This document shows, one piece after another, positions 27,935 to 36,363 of a DNA stretch of 64,000 nucleotides. Source of the DNA: Allomuricauda sp. TY007 (lineage in GTDB: Bacteria > Bacteroidota > Bacteroidia > Flavobacteriales > Flavobacteriaceae); the NCBI RefSeq assembly GCF_010468565.1, contig NZ_WUEG01000008.1, positions 1 through 64,000 on the forward strand. Direction: 5' to 3'. The notes under the pieces are model-generated. The model did not search any database and was not told where the DNA came from. It was given only the letters and a program-made list of their open reading frames with translations. The position numbers and the translations under genes were made by a program. Numbering within the stretch: the stretch's first letter is position 1; every line of letters begins with the position of its first letter.

Positions 27935-29611
27935 TTATTTGTTTTTGTTGGTTTGCTGTTCCACAAAACTTCCAAGTTGTTTGTAGTCTTCCAATAATTT
28001 GGCGTACACTTCCACTTGGGAGGACTGTGGAGAATATTCTGCTTCAAAGTCACTTCCCATTACTTTACTGGCCTCGATCACATTTTTATGGATTCCTGAT
28101 GCCACCGCAGCATAAATAGCTGCTCCTAAAGCGGGTGCTTGGTCCGATTCTGCCACTTTTATGGGCATGTTCAATACGTTGGCCAAGGTTTGCATAATAA
28201 AAGGTGACTTCCTTGCCACCCCACCGATACCGATTACGGTCTCGATTTTCACCCCTTCTTCTTCAAAACGGTCCACGATCATTTTGGAACCAAAGCAAAT
28301 GGCATTGACCAAGGCCTTGAAAATATGAGGGGCTTTGGTTCCCAGTGATATTCCCGAAATGGCACTTTTTAATTCTTGATTGGCATCCGGGGTTCTTCTA
28401 CCATTTACCCAATCCAAGGCAACTGGCACAGCTTCGGCAAGTGGGATATTTTCTGCTTGTTCTGCCAAAGAGCGAATAAATTTTGATTCCACCTCGGCTT
28501 TAAGCTCGGCTTTTTGTTCTTCGGAAAGCACTTTGGAGTTTAAAACAAGGTTATCAATTGGCCATTGCAACACACTTTTGAACCATGCAAGCACATCTCC
28601 AAAGGCAGATTGCCCGGCTTCGAGACCGACCATGCCCGGGATTACCGAGCCATCAACCTGGCCGCAAATCCCTTTGACGGTCTTGTCGCCAATGGCTTCA
28701 TTGGAGGACACCATAATGTCACAGGTGGATGTACCCATAACCCTCACAAGTGCATGATGGTCCACTTTGGCGCCTACGGCACCTGCGTGGGCATCAAAAG
28801 TTCCTACAGCGATCACCGTGCCTGTCGTTAAACCCAACTTGTCTGCCCATTCTTCATTTAAATGGCCTGCAATTTCGTTGGAGGTAAAGGTTTCTTCATA
28901 CAGGTTATCACGAAGTGAAGCTAAATACGGGTCTAATTTAGACAGGAATTCCTTATCGGGCAGTCCACCCCAGCTTTCGTGCCACATGGCTTTGTGCCCT
29001 GCCGCACATCTGCTTCTTTTAAATGTTTTCAAATCCTTTTCATCGGCCAAGAGATAGGTGATAAAATCGCAATGCTCCATCCATGTGTGGGTGGCATCGA
29101 TTACATTTTTGTCCGCTCTGGCCACGTGAAGTATTTTGGCCCAGAACCACTCTGAAGAATAGATACCACCTTCGTACTTGGTATAATCCTCTCCGCCCCA
29201 ATTTCTTGCCAATTCATTTATTTCGTTGGCTTCTTTCACAGCGGTATGGTCTTTCCAAAGTACCATCATAGCATTTGGGTTTTCCTGAAAGCCCTCCACA
29301 CAGGCCAATGCAGTACCATCTTCGGTCACTGGCATGGGCGAAGAGCCTGTGGTATCTATACAAATGCCCTTTACGGTTTCTGGTGGCACTCCACTTTGTT
29401 CCATCACGGAACTAATTGTATGTTCCAGTCCTTCAATATGGTCCAAAGGATGTTGCCTAAACTGGTTGATTGCCGGTTTACAGTATTTTTGTGCTTTCCA
29501 TCTGGGATACCAGAATACTTCCGAGGCCAACTCCGCCCCGTTTTGGGCATCGATCATTACCGCTCTTACCGAGTCAGAACCATAATCGAGTCCTATTACG
29601 TATTTTTTCAT
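27935..29611 (-). CDS. araB: Ribulokinase
   Basis: This 558-residue FGGY-family kinase phosphorylates L-ribulose to L-ribulose 5-phosphate. The N-terminal ATP-binding signature GLDYGSDSVRAV is intact, as are TGSSPMPVTEDG, TFDAHAGAVGAKVD, GTSTCDIMVS and the C-terminal IGGVARKSPFIMQTLANVL and PALGAAIYAAVASG motifs of AraB. Length fits the family. It is the first of the three core arabinose genes, 57 bases downstream of a GH51 arabinofuranosidase gene. Confidence 0.96.
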   Translation of the reverse strand: MKKYVIGLDYGSDSVRAVMIDAQNGAELASEVFWYPRWKAQKYCKPAINQFRQHPLDHIEGLEHTISSVMEQSGVPPETVKGICIDTTGSSPMPVTEDGTALACVEGFQENPNAMMVLWKDHTAVKEANEINELARNWGGEDYTKYEGGIYSSEWFWAKILHVARADKNVIDATHTWMEHCDFITYLLADEKDLKTFKRSRCAAGHKAMWHESWGGLPDKEFLSKLDPYLASLRDNLYEETFTSNEIAGHLNEEWADKLGLTTGTVIAVGTFDAHAGAVGAKVDHHALVRVMGTSTCDIMVSSNEAIGDKTVKGICGQVDGSVIPGMVGLEAGQSAFGDVLAWFKSVLQWPIDNLVLNSKVLSEEQKAELKAEVESKFIRSLAEQAENIPLAEAVPVALDWVNGRRTPDANQELKSAISGISLGTKAPHIFKALVNAICFGSKMIVDRFEEEGVKIETVIGIGGVARKSPFIMQTLANVLNMPIKVAESDQAPALGAAIYAAVASGIHKNVIEASKVMGSDFEAEYSPQSSQVEVYAKLLEDYKQLGSFVEQQTNKNK

Positions 29612-29668
29612 TCCTCTTTTACTGACTTCTATTTATTATCTAAATCTTGGACAACTTCAGCGTCCGTG

Positions 29669-31687
29669 TTATATTTTAACTTTATAAATGCTGAAAGAGC
29701 GAGATGGCAGGGTAATGTTCAACTGCCCTCCATCAATGGTTGCCGAACTTTCTTTTGGACTGATTTTCATAGGTTCTTTAAAAGAGTTTTCAGCTTCTAA
29801 ATCGTCCATGGCCATGATCAACACGTCAACATTTTCTTGTGTGTTGCCGCCTTCCACTGAAATGGAAAGGTTTTGTCCTGCTTCCGATGTATTTACCACC
29901 TTTATGATCAATTCGTTGGTTTTGGCATCTTTTACAGCGCTGGCATACAGTCCATCTTTTCCGATAATCTTTTCTCCACCTTCAGTAATCTTCAAAAGAT
30001 CGGTACCTGCATTGGTCGCGTACATTTTTTGTACTTGATAATTTGGTGTTCCAAACGATTCCAAATTATTGAACCAAATCATGTCGGGTGTCCATTGCCA
30101 ACCATCGGTATGTGCCATCAAGGGTGCATAAGATGTTAGGTGAACCACTTCGGCATTTCTTTCCAAACCAGTCATAAATGCTGCTTCGGATAATGCTGCA
30201 TTCCAGTTGTTCTTGTTATCGGGACTTGCAGTCGCAACGGTTTGGGCGGCGTACTCACCAGCAAAGACCCTAGGCCCTTTTCTATCATAACTGTCATAAC
30301 GGTCCGCATTTTCGCGGAACCATTTTGGTGGTTTGTAGTAGTGCTCGTCAACAATTTCGGCATTCATTTGCTTAAGCTGCTTCCAACCGTATTCAAAATA
30401 ATCTCCTTCTGGGAAAGGTCCGCTACCTGAAACTATGATGATTTCAGGATATTTTGCCTTGATAGCCTTTTCGAAGACCTTGTATCTTTCTATGTAGGCA
30501 GGTCCCCATTGCTCGTTTCCAATTCCAATGTATTTCATATTGAAGGGTTCTGGATGTCCCATATCAGCACGAACCTGACCCCAAGCAGTGTTGGTATCTC
30601 CGTTCGCAAATTCAATTAGATCCAAAGCATCTTGCACATAAGGACCCATTTCGTCCATCGGCACCAACTCACCAGTGTTAAACTGGCAAGCGATACCACA
30701 TCCCAAAATGGGAAGGGGTTCAGCTCCCATATCTTCGGACAATTGGAAGTATTCGAAGAATCCAAGTCCAAAACTTTGGTAATAATCGGGTGTTGGTCGG
30801 TGGGCAAATTCGGTGTTCCAGCGGTTTACCAAAATTTCCCTGTCTTCAATATCCCCAACAGTTTTTTTCCATTGGTACCTTCTAGCCAAGGTTCTTCCTT
30901 CTACAATACATCCACCTGGAAAGCGCAGAAACCCAGGGTTCATATCATCCAACAGTTGCACCAAATCTTTGCGAAGTCCTTTTTTTCTTCCTTTCCAAGT
31001 GTCTTGCGGAAAGAGGGAAATCATATCCAAATCTATTTCCCCTTCTCCTTCGAATGTGATTTTGACCTTTGCTTTCATTTCTGATGTATTGGCGGTAAAA
31101 GTGGATTCGTAGGTCTTCCAAGAATCACTATCTGGTGTAACCGATGTCTCACCGAGTACATTATCCAATGAATCTATTACTTGAAGTTTGATTTTCTGGA
31201 TATCACCAGAGCGTTTGGCCGCTTTTACGGAGAAATCGTATTGAGCGTCTTCTTTTATTCCCATTCCACGGAAGCCTTCGTTGATGAGGGCATATCCTCC
31301 ATCATTTTTTACTTCTACGCGGGCAAAATTGTGATTGGTCCCTTCTTCGGAATATTTGACTACTGATAGGATTCCCGACTCATTGTTATAGGAATGTCTA
31401 TCGCTATTGGGCTCAACCCAACCTATTTTGGGCAAAGTGAACTCAAAGGAACGGTTCTTGATCATTTCGGCATACAGCCCGCCATCTGCGGCAAAATTGA
31501 TGTCCTCAAAAAAGATTCCGTACATCGTAGGTTGAATTTTTATGCCCCTATCTTCCATATTTACGACCAGTTCCCTATCAATTTCGACAACGGTACTCTC
31601 GGCTTTGGCCTCTTCTTGATTTTTACAACTATAAAAACCAGAGACCAAAACCTGTGTTAAAAACAATGCTCTAATCAATTTTTTCAT
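29669..31687 (-). CDS. Alpha-L-arabinofuranosidase, GH51, lipoprotein
   Basis: This 672-residue retaining exo-arabinofuranosidase releases terminal alpha-L-arabinofuranose. The lipoprotein signal ends in FYSC. An N-terminal region with a carbohydrate-binding-like beta-sandwich (about 100-200) leads to the TIM barrel. The acid/base is Glu 392 in GIGNEQWGP and the nucleophile is Glu 478 in FAGEYAA; a C-terminal beta-domain follows. It belongs to the longer, plant-like GH51 group, unlike the 510-residue GH51 in the same operon. I chose the ATG at 31687, which gives a clean signal; an ATG at 31705 is also in frame. Confidence 0.92.
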   Translation of the reverse strand: MKKLIRALFLTQVLVSGFYSCKNQEEAKAESTVVEIDRELVVNMEDRGIKIQPTMYGIFFEDINFAADGGLYAEMIKNRSFEFTLPKIGWVEPNSDRHSYNNESGILSVVKYSEEGTNHNFARVEVKNDGGYALINEGFRGMGIKEDAQYDFSVKAAKRSGDIQKIKLQVIDSLDNVLGETSVTPDSDSWKTYESTFTANTSEMKAKVKITFEGEGEIDLDMISLFPQDTWKGRKKGLRKDLVQLLDDMNPGFLRFPGGCIVEGRTLARRYQWKKTVGDIEDREILVNRWNTEFAHRPTPDYYQSFGLGFFEYFQLSEDMGAEPLPILGCGIACQFNTGELVPMDEMGPYVQDALDLIEFANGDTNTAWGQVRADMGHPEPFNMKYIGIGNEQWGPAYIERYKVFEKAIKAKYPEIIIVSGSGPFPEGDYFEYGWKQLKQMNAEIVDEHYYKPPKWFRENADRYDSYDRKGPRVFAGEYAAQTVATASPDNKNNWNAALSEAAFMTGLERNAEVVHLTSYAPLMAHTDGWQWTPDMIWFNNLESFGTPNYQVQKMYATNAGTDLLKITEGGEKIIGKDGLYASAVKDAKTNELIIKVVNTSEAGQNLSISVEGGNTQENVDVLIMAMDDLEAENSFKEPMKISPKESSATIDGGQLNITLPSRSFSIYKVKI

Positions 31688-31708
31688 GTTGTTCAGTTTG
31701 TGCATTTT

Positions 31709-33682
31709 TTATTTTTCCGTTGGCAACCATACCTTCATTTTCCCAATTCCCCTATTGGACCAAGCATAATAGGGTATGGCGGTCAAATTATCGTTGGATA
31801 TGGTGTTGACCCCTCCCAAAAGATTAGGTCGCATATTGACCTGAAATTCTTCATCGGTGGACAAAGCTATTTTTTCAAAGCCACCCTTATTGTCAATCTC
31901 TTCCACTGCATAAACCATTGGGCCATGTTCCAAGGACATTTTACCCTTGTTTTCCGCTACCAATTGATTGGCCTTCACCTTTCTCACCTCCATTGGGAAT
32001 TCTAGTTCGATCACATCTCCTTTTGTCCACTCCCTTGAAATGGTGAAATAGCCTTCCTCGGCCTGAACATCAAGTTTTTCGCCATTCAGGCTTATCCTGT
32101 TTTTTTCATTGACCACGGTGGCATATTGGTAAAGGTCACCGGGCAGCACTTCGTTCCTGGCCCATCCAGGAACCCTGAACTTCATGGTAAACTTGCCTGC
32201 TTCGGTGGGATCAACCGTCAGCTTTACTTTGCCATCCCAGGGGTACGTGGTTTCCTGTGATAGTTTTACGGTTTGAGCTTTAAGGTCTACCTTGGCATCG
32301 TTCGTTGCGTACAGGTTTACAAAAACCGTATCGTCCGTTTTGGAATAGATCAGACCTGGCATGGCAGGAAGGAATCGTATGACGTTGGTGGGGCAGCAGG
32401 AACAATCGAACCAGTCCTTTCTTGTACAGGCCCCTTGATTGAATTTGTATACCCCATCGGATTCCAAGGCATTGGGATAAAAGAATTTTTGACCATCCAA
32501 AGAGAGTCCAGAAATCAACCCATTGTACAGGGTTCTTTCAATCACATCAAAATACTTTACATTCCCTGTCAGGTTGTGCAATCTGTGGTTCCAATAAACA
32601 TCGCCGATTGCTGCACAGGTTTCATTGTAAGCTGTCAGGTTGGGCAATTCGTAGTTCTCACCAAAAGCCTCCCCTTCGTGTTTGGCCCCGATTCCACCGG
32701 TGATGTACATTTTCTTGTTCACCATATTGTCCCAAAGGGCGTTTACCGCTTTCAAATATGCAGTATCCTTTTCAATGGCGGCTATATCCGTCATTCCCGC
32801 ATACATATATACTGCCCTTACGGCATGCCCAACCACTTCATCTTGGTCTGTCACGGGCACATGATCCTGGGAATAATCACCAAAAAGCTCGTGATGTTCC
32901 GGTTTTCCTCTATGGTCCAGAAAGTATTTGGCCAAATCAAAATAGTCCTTCTTTCCAGTAGTTTGATAGAGTTTTATCAAACCTGTTTCAATAATCTGGT
33001 GTCCCGGCACAGCAGCAATTTTACCTTCCCCCTCACCAAAAGTCTGCACCATCAGGTCCGCATTTTTTATGGCAATGTCCAGAAAGTTCCGCTTCCCAGT
33101 AGCCTTGTAATGCACCACGGCAGCTTCGAATAAATGTCCTGCATTATAGAGTTCGTGGCTCATGGCCAAAGATTCCCAACGTTCACCCTTGTCCACCTTT
33201 ACCCAACTTGCCGGGGGGGTTGCGGGGTCTATGGTCCGCCAGGTAGTAAGATATCCATCCGTTTCCTGTCCCACTTTTATGATGGACACCAAGGAATCCA
33301 GCAATTTTTCCAGTTCGGGGTTGGGTGCGCTGATCAGCGAATTGGAAGCCCCCTCTATAATCTTATACACATCCGTATCATCAAAGGGCATGGCCCCTTT
33401 AACAGAGCCTTCCATCTCACCGCCGGCAATCAAAAAGTTATCAAAGCGTCCTTCTTCCTCACATTTGTCCAATGCGTATTCAATGGTTTTTTCCTGAACC
33501 CTTTGTATTATCGGCAACCAGAATTCATCCTTCAACTTTACATTTTGGATGTTTACTGGCTCTATAGCGTAATCAGGTGCCACACTCACCTCATTCCCTT
33601 GTCTTTGTTCTTCCTTGGGTTGCTGTTTACATGATACCATAAACAACAATACTCCTCCTGTTATCAAAAGTAGTTTTTTCAT
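31709..33682 (-). CDS. Beta-L-arabinofuranosidase, GH127 (DUF1680), lipoprotein
   Basis: This 657-residue lipoprotein (signal ending MVSC, Cys 18) has the alpha/alpha barrel of GH127, whose prototype HypBA1 removes beta-L-arabinofuranose from hydroxyproline-linked arabino-oligosaccharides. The unusual zinc-thiolate centre is complete. Glu 354 and Cys 356 in NETCAAIGD and Cys 429/430 in CSCCPTN match Glu338, Cys340, Cys417 (nucleophile) and Cys418 of HypBA1. It lies between two GH51 genes of the arabinose operon. Envelope location suggests it acts on imported glycopeptides or oligosaccharides. Confidence 0.93.
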   Translation of the reverse strand: MKKLLLITGGVLLFMVSCKQQPKEEQRQGNEVSVAPDYAIEPVNIQNVKLKDEFWLPIIQRVQEKTIEYALDKCEEEGRFDNFLIAGGEMEGSVKGAMPFDDTDVYKIIEGASNSLISAPNPELEKLLDSLVSIIKVGQETDGYLTTWRTIDPATPPASWVKVDKGERWESLAMSHELYNAGHLFEAAVVHYKATGKRNFLDIAIKNADLMVQTFGEGEGKIAAVPGHQIIETGLIKLYQTTGKKDYFDLAKYFLDHRGKPEHHELFGDYSQDHVPVTDQDEVVGHAVRAVYMYAGMTDIAAIEKDTAYLKAVNALWDNMVNKKMYITGGIGAKHEGEAFGENYELPNLTAYNETCAAIGDVYWNHRLHNLTGNVKYFDVIERTLYNGLISGLSLDGQKFFYPNALESDGVYKFNQGACTRKDWFDCSCCPTNVIRFLPAMPGLIYSKTDDTVFVNLYATNDAKVDLKAQTVKLSQETTYPWDGKVKLTVDPTEAGKFTMKFRVPGWARNEVLPGDLYQYATVVNEKNRISLNGEKLDVQAEEGYFTISREWTKGDVIELEFPMEVRKVKANQLVAENKGKMSLEHGPMVYAVEEIDNKGGFEKIALSTDEEFQVNMRPNLLGGVNTISNDNLTAIPYYAWSNRGIGKMKVWLPTEK

Positions 33683-33688
33683 TATCTC

Positions 33689-35221
33689 CTATTTTCCCTG
33701 TAAGACAATGAGTGAATGTGCGGGAATGGTAAGCAAAATTCTACCCTTTTTCAATTTAGCTCCCTTAAACTCCTCCGGGGCCACCTTTTCGGGATTATCA
33801 AAGGAATTATGGTCCTGTAGCTTTTCCGATGTCAAGATTTGTCCAGAAATGTTTTTGATGTCCAAACCGGAAATATCCAGCTCTACGGGCATATTGTTTT
33901 CAGGATCTATGTTTACCAAGGAGATATGAATTTTGCCCGTTTCGTCCTTTGATGCGGATACAGATAAGGCAGGAAGTCCCCTGAACATTGTATTTTCTTC
34001 AATTTTGGATGGCAACAACTGCGCATCTTGATGCACTTTGTACATGTGCATGACGTGATAGGTGGGGGTTTTGATCATTTTTTCCTCATCGGTGAGGATT
34101 ACGGCCTGCAACACATTTACCATTTGGGCCAAGTTTGCCATCTTCACCCTCTTTGCGTGGTTATTGAAGGTATTGAGCACCGTTCCTGCAATCATCACAT
34201 CACGTATGGTATTCTGTTGGAAAAGCACCCCGCTTGCCACTTCTGGTTCGGCATCGTACCAGCCTCCCCACTCGTCCACAAAAAGATCCACATTACCTTC
34301 AGGATCGTACTTGTCCATGATTTCGATATGCTTGGTAACATACTCCTCCATTTTCAACGCCTGTTCCATCGACTTGAAGTAAATCTCGTCATCAAAATTG
34401 ACAGATGGCCCTTTGTTGGACCAATCAATGACTGCGTAATCATGAAGGGCCACGGCTTCCATTAACTCATGAGGTACATTTTTCATCAGGGTTTCCGTCC
34501 AGTGATAATCATCTTCCGATGCACCGGATGCAATCCTATATACTTCGGTCTCACCGGACCAACCTGGCATAAAGGTGGCGTACTGACGGTAGATGTCAGC
34601 ATAGTACTCGGCAGTCATGTTTCCACCACAGCCCCAGGTTTCGTTGCCAACCCCCCAATATTTTACTTTCCACGGCTCTTCCCTGCCATTTTCACGGCGC
34701 CAATCGGCCATGGGGCTAATCCCGTCATGGTTGGTGTACTGTACCCAGTCTATCAACTCCTGTACAGTGCCACTGCCCACATTGGCAGAGAGGTAAGGCT
34801 CCGCACCCAATTCTTCACAAAGGTTCAAAAAATTATGGGTTCCAAAGCTGTTGTCCTCTGTGGTTCCGCCCCACCATCGGTTCACAATAGTAGGCCTATC
34901 TTCTTTGGGCCCTACCCCATCTTTCCAGTGGTAGGTATCGGCAAAACATCCTCCGGGCCATCTTAGATTTGGGATATTGAGCTCCTTAAGGGCCTCGATA
35001 ATATCATTTCGGACTCCATCGGTATTGGGAATGATTTTGTTTTCCTCCCCAACATAAAGCCCTTCATAAATGCAACGCCCCAGATGTTCGGCAAAATGGC
35101 CATAGATATGTTTACTAATTTGTGGCGAATTGGATTCTTCTGTTATTTGAACCACAACCGATTGTTGTGAGAACAACTGTATTGAGAAAATCAGGCAGAA
35201 AAGCAAGGCAAAATATTTCAT
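33689..35221 (-). CDS. Alpha-L-arabinofuranosidase, GH51, secreted
   Basis: This 510-residue retaining arabinofuranosidase of the shorter bacterial GH51 type has a cleavable signal peptide (about 18-20 residues). Substrate-site residues are visible in IPNLRWPGGCFADTYHW. The acid/base is Glu 194 in GVGNETWGCGGN and the nucleophile is Glu 317 in VDEWGGWYD. It is the first gene of the arabinose operon, divergent from the Nudix-type regulator. I chose the ATG at 35221; an ATG 33 bases further upstream would prefix the signal peptide with non-typical residues. Confidence 0.93.
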   Translation of the reverse strand: MKYFALLFCLIFSIQLFSQQSVVVQITEESNSPQISKHIYGHFAEHLGRCIYEGLYVGEENKIIPNTDGVRNDIIEALKELNIPNLRWPGGCFADTYHWKDGVGPKEDRPTIVNRWWGGTTEDNSFGTHNFLNLCEELGAEPYLSANVGSGTVQELIDWVQYTNHDGISPMADWRRENGREEPWKVKYWGVGNETWGCGGNMTAEYYADIYRQYATFMPGWSGETEVYRIASGASEDDYHWTETLMKNVPHELMEAVALHDYAVIDWSNKGPSVNFDDEIYFKSMEQALKMEEYVTKHIEIMDKYDPEGNVDLFVDEWGGWYDAEPEVASGVLFQQNTIRDVMIAGTVLNTFNNHAKRVKMANLAQMVNVLQAVILTDEEKMIKTPTYHVMHMYKVHQDAQLLPSKIEENTMFRGLPALSVSASKDETGKIHISLVNIDPENNMPVELDISGLDIKNISGQILTSEKLQDHNSFDNPEKVAPEEFKGAKLKKGRILLTIPAHSLIVLQGK

Positions 35222-35252
35222 AAAAAACTGAATTACGGTTTTACAAAAAGTC

Positions 35253-35280
35253 AAAAAAAGACCATGAACCTACCATGGCC
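35253..35280 (-). promoter_or_regulatory. Hairpin plus T tract in the arabinose-operon leader
   Basis: On the minus strand GGCCATG and CATGGTC form a 7-bp stem with a 7-base loop, followed by seven T. It lies only 30 bases before the GH51 start codon and downstream of the likely promoter, so it would terminate or attenuate the operon's own transcript. Confidence 0.45.
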
Positions 35281-35372
35281 TTAACTAAAAATTACTAAAC
35301 TTAAACCAACCCAAACAAGCCTACTCAATCAACTATTGAATATTACTTTTTGAAGTGTTGTTTTTACATTTA

Positions 35373-35405
35373 TAAATATAGCAAAAGTTTTAGCGTTAAA
35401 ACAAA
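35373..35405 (-). promoter_or_regulatory. Possible arabinose-operon promoter
   Basis: Minus-strand TTTG (35405-35402) and TATATTTA (35380-35373) are 21 bases apart. The match to the Bacteroidota consensus is partial, as expected for a regulated promoter. Confidence 0.3.
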
Positions 35406-35422
35406 TTAAATTACAATTTTTA

Positions 35423-35439
35423 TGTGTTTAATTTACACA
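35423..35439. promoter_or_regulatory. Candidate AraR operator palindrome
   Basis: TGTGT and ACACA arms flank seven A/T bases in the divergent region between the arabinose operon and its putative regulator, just upstream of the proposed -33 element. Assignment to the regulator is inference. The rest of 35255-35602 is A/T-rich with no gene. Confidence 0.35.
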
Positions 35440-35602
35440 ACAAAAATTTAAAAGACAATCAACTGATTTTATGTATTTTAAATATCCTTAAGTACTGAGC
35501 AATTTTTTTTATTGTAAATTTTGAAGGGACCCAAAGAGATTTTGGGGCCATTTCCGTACTGGATATTTGTCAGAAAAAATTAGTTTTAAGAATTTAGGAC
35601 CC

Positions 35603-36340
35603 ATGGAAATACCCAAAGAAGCAAAAGTGGCCAAAGACATCAATTCGCAACTCAATTTTTATCAGAAAGAAGATCAGGTCCTTTTGGCCGTGGACTGTAT
35701 TATTTTTGGTTTCGACAAAACCAACCTGAAAATTTTGTTGATCAAGCGTAATTTTGAACCTGAAAAGGGGAAATGGTCCCTAATCGGCGGGTTCTTGAAA
35801 AAAAATGAAAATCTTGATCAAGCTGCGATACGGGTACTGAACACCCTAACCGGATTGAGTGACATTTACATGGAACAGCTCTACACCTATAGTAAGGTAG
35901 ATCGGGATCCTGGACAGCGAACCATTTCGGTGGCCTATTTTGCCTTGATCGATGTGGATTCCCATCAGTTTGACGGGATTCAAATCGATTCGGCACGCTG
36001 GTTCGACCTTGATGAAGCTCCCGAGCTGATTTTCGACCATAATGAAATGATCCGAAAGGCCATCTCAAGATTGCAGCGCAGGGCCATGACCATGCCTATC
36101 GGTTTTGAACTGCTCCCCGAAAAGTTCACCATGCGGCAGCTTCAAAATCTTTATGAGTCCATTTTGGACAAAAAACTGGACAAGCGCAACTTTATCAATA
36201 AGATCAATTCTTTGGATGTGTTGGTGAAATTGGACGAAAAGGACATGACCGTTTCGCGCAAGGGTGCCTATCTGTATGTTTTTGATAAAGAGAAATACGA
36301 GAAAAAAGTGGAGGAAGATGGCTTCAGTTTCAAGCTTTGA
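35603..36340 (+). CDS. Nudix-fold transcriptional regulator, AraR-type
   Basis: This 245-residue regulator has a Nudix domain (about 15-145) joined to a C-terminal winged-helix domain (about 160-235, including FTMRQLQNLYESIL and KRNFINKINSLDVL). The Nudix box is degenerate: after GGFL the sequence reads ENLDQAAIRVLNTLTGL, without the REXXEE metal-binding glutamates. It therefore probably senses a sugar rather than hydrolysing nucleotides. In Bacteroidota this architecture, related to NrtR, is the known arabinose regulator AraR, and here it is divergent from an arabinose operon. I chose the ATG at 35603, preceded by AGGAC; an in-frame TTG at 35567 is an alternative. Confidence 0.88.
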   Translation: MEIPKEAKVAKDINSQLNFYQKEDQVLLAVDCIIFGFDKTNLKILLIKRNFEPEKGKWSLIGGFLKKNENLDQAAIRVLNTLTGLSDIYMEQLYTYSKVDRDPGQRTISVAYFALIDVDSHQFDGIQIDSARWFDLDEAPELIFDHNEMIRKAISRLQRRAMTMPIGFELLPEKFTMRQLQNLYESILDKKLDKRNFINKINSLDVLVKLDEKDMTVSRKGAYLYVFDKEKYEKKVEEDGFSFKL

Positions 36341-36357
36341 TCATAGATCAAAGCTTG
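36331..36357. terminator. Perfect hairpin between convergent genes
   Basis: CAAGCTTTGATC and GATCAAAGCTTG form a perfect 12-bp stem with a 3-base loop. It overlaps the regulator's stop codon and lies six bases beyond the stop of the convergent GH43 gene. There is no T tract, so it may act as a bidirectional RNA end rather than a classic terminator. Confidence 0.5.
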
Positions 36358-36363
36358 TGCCGA

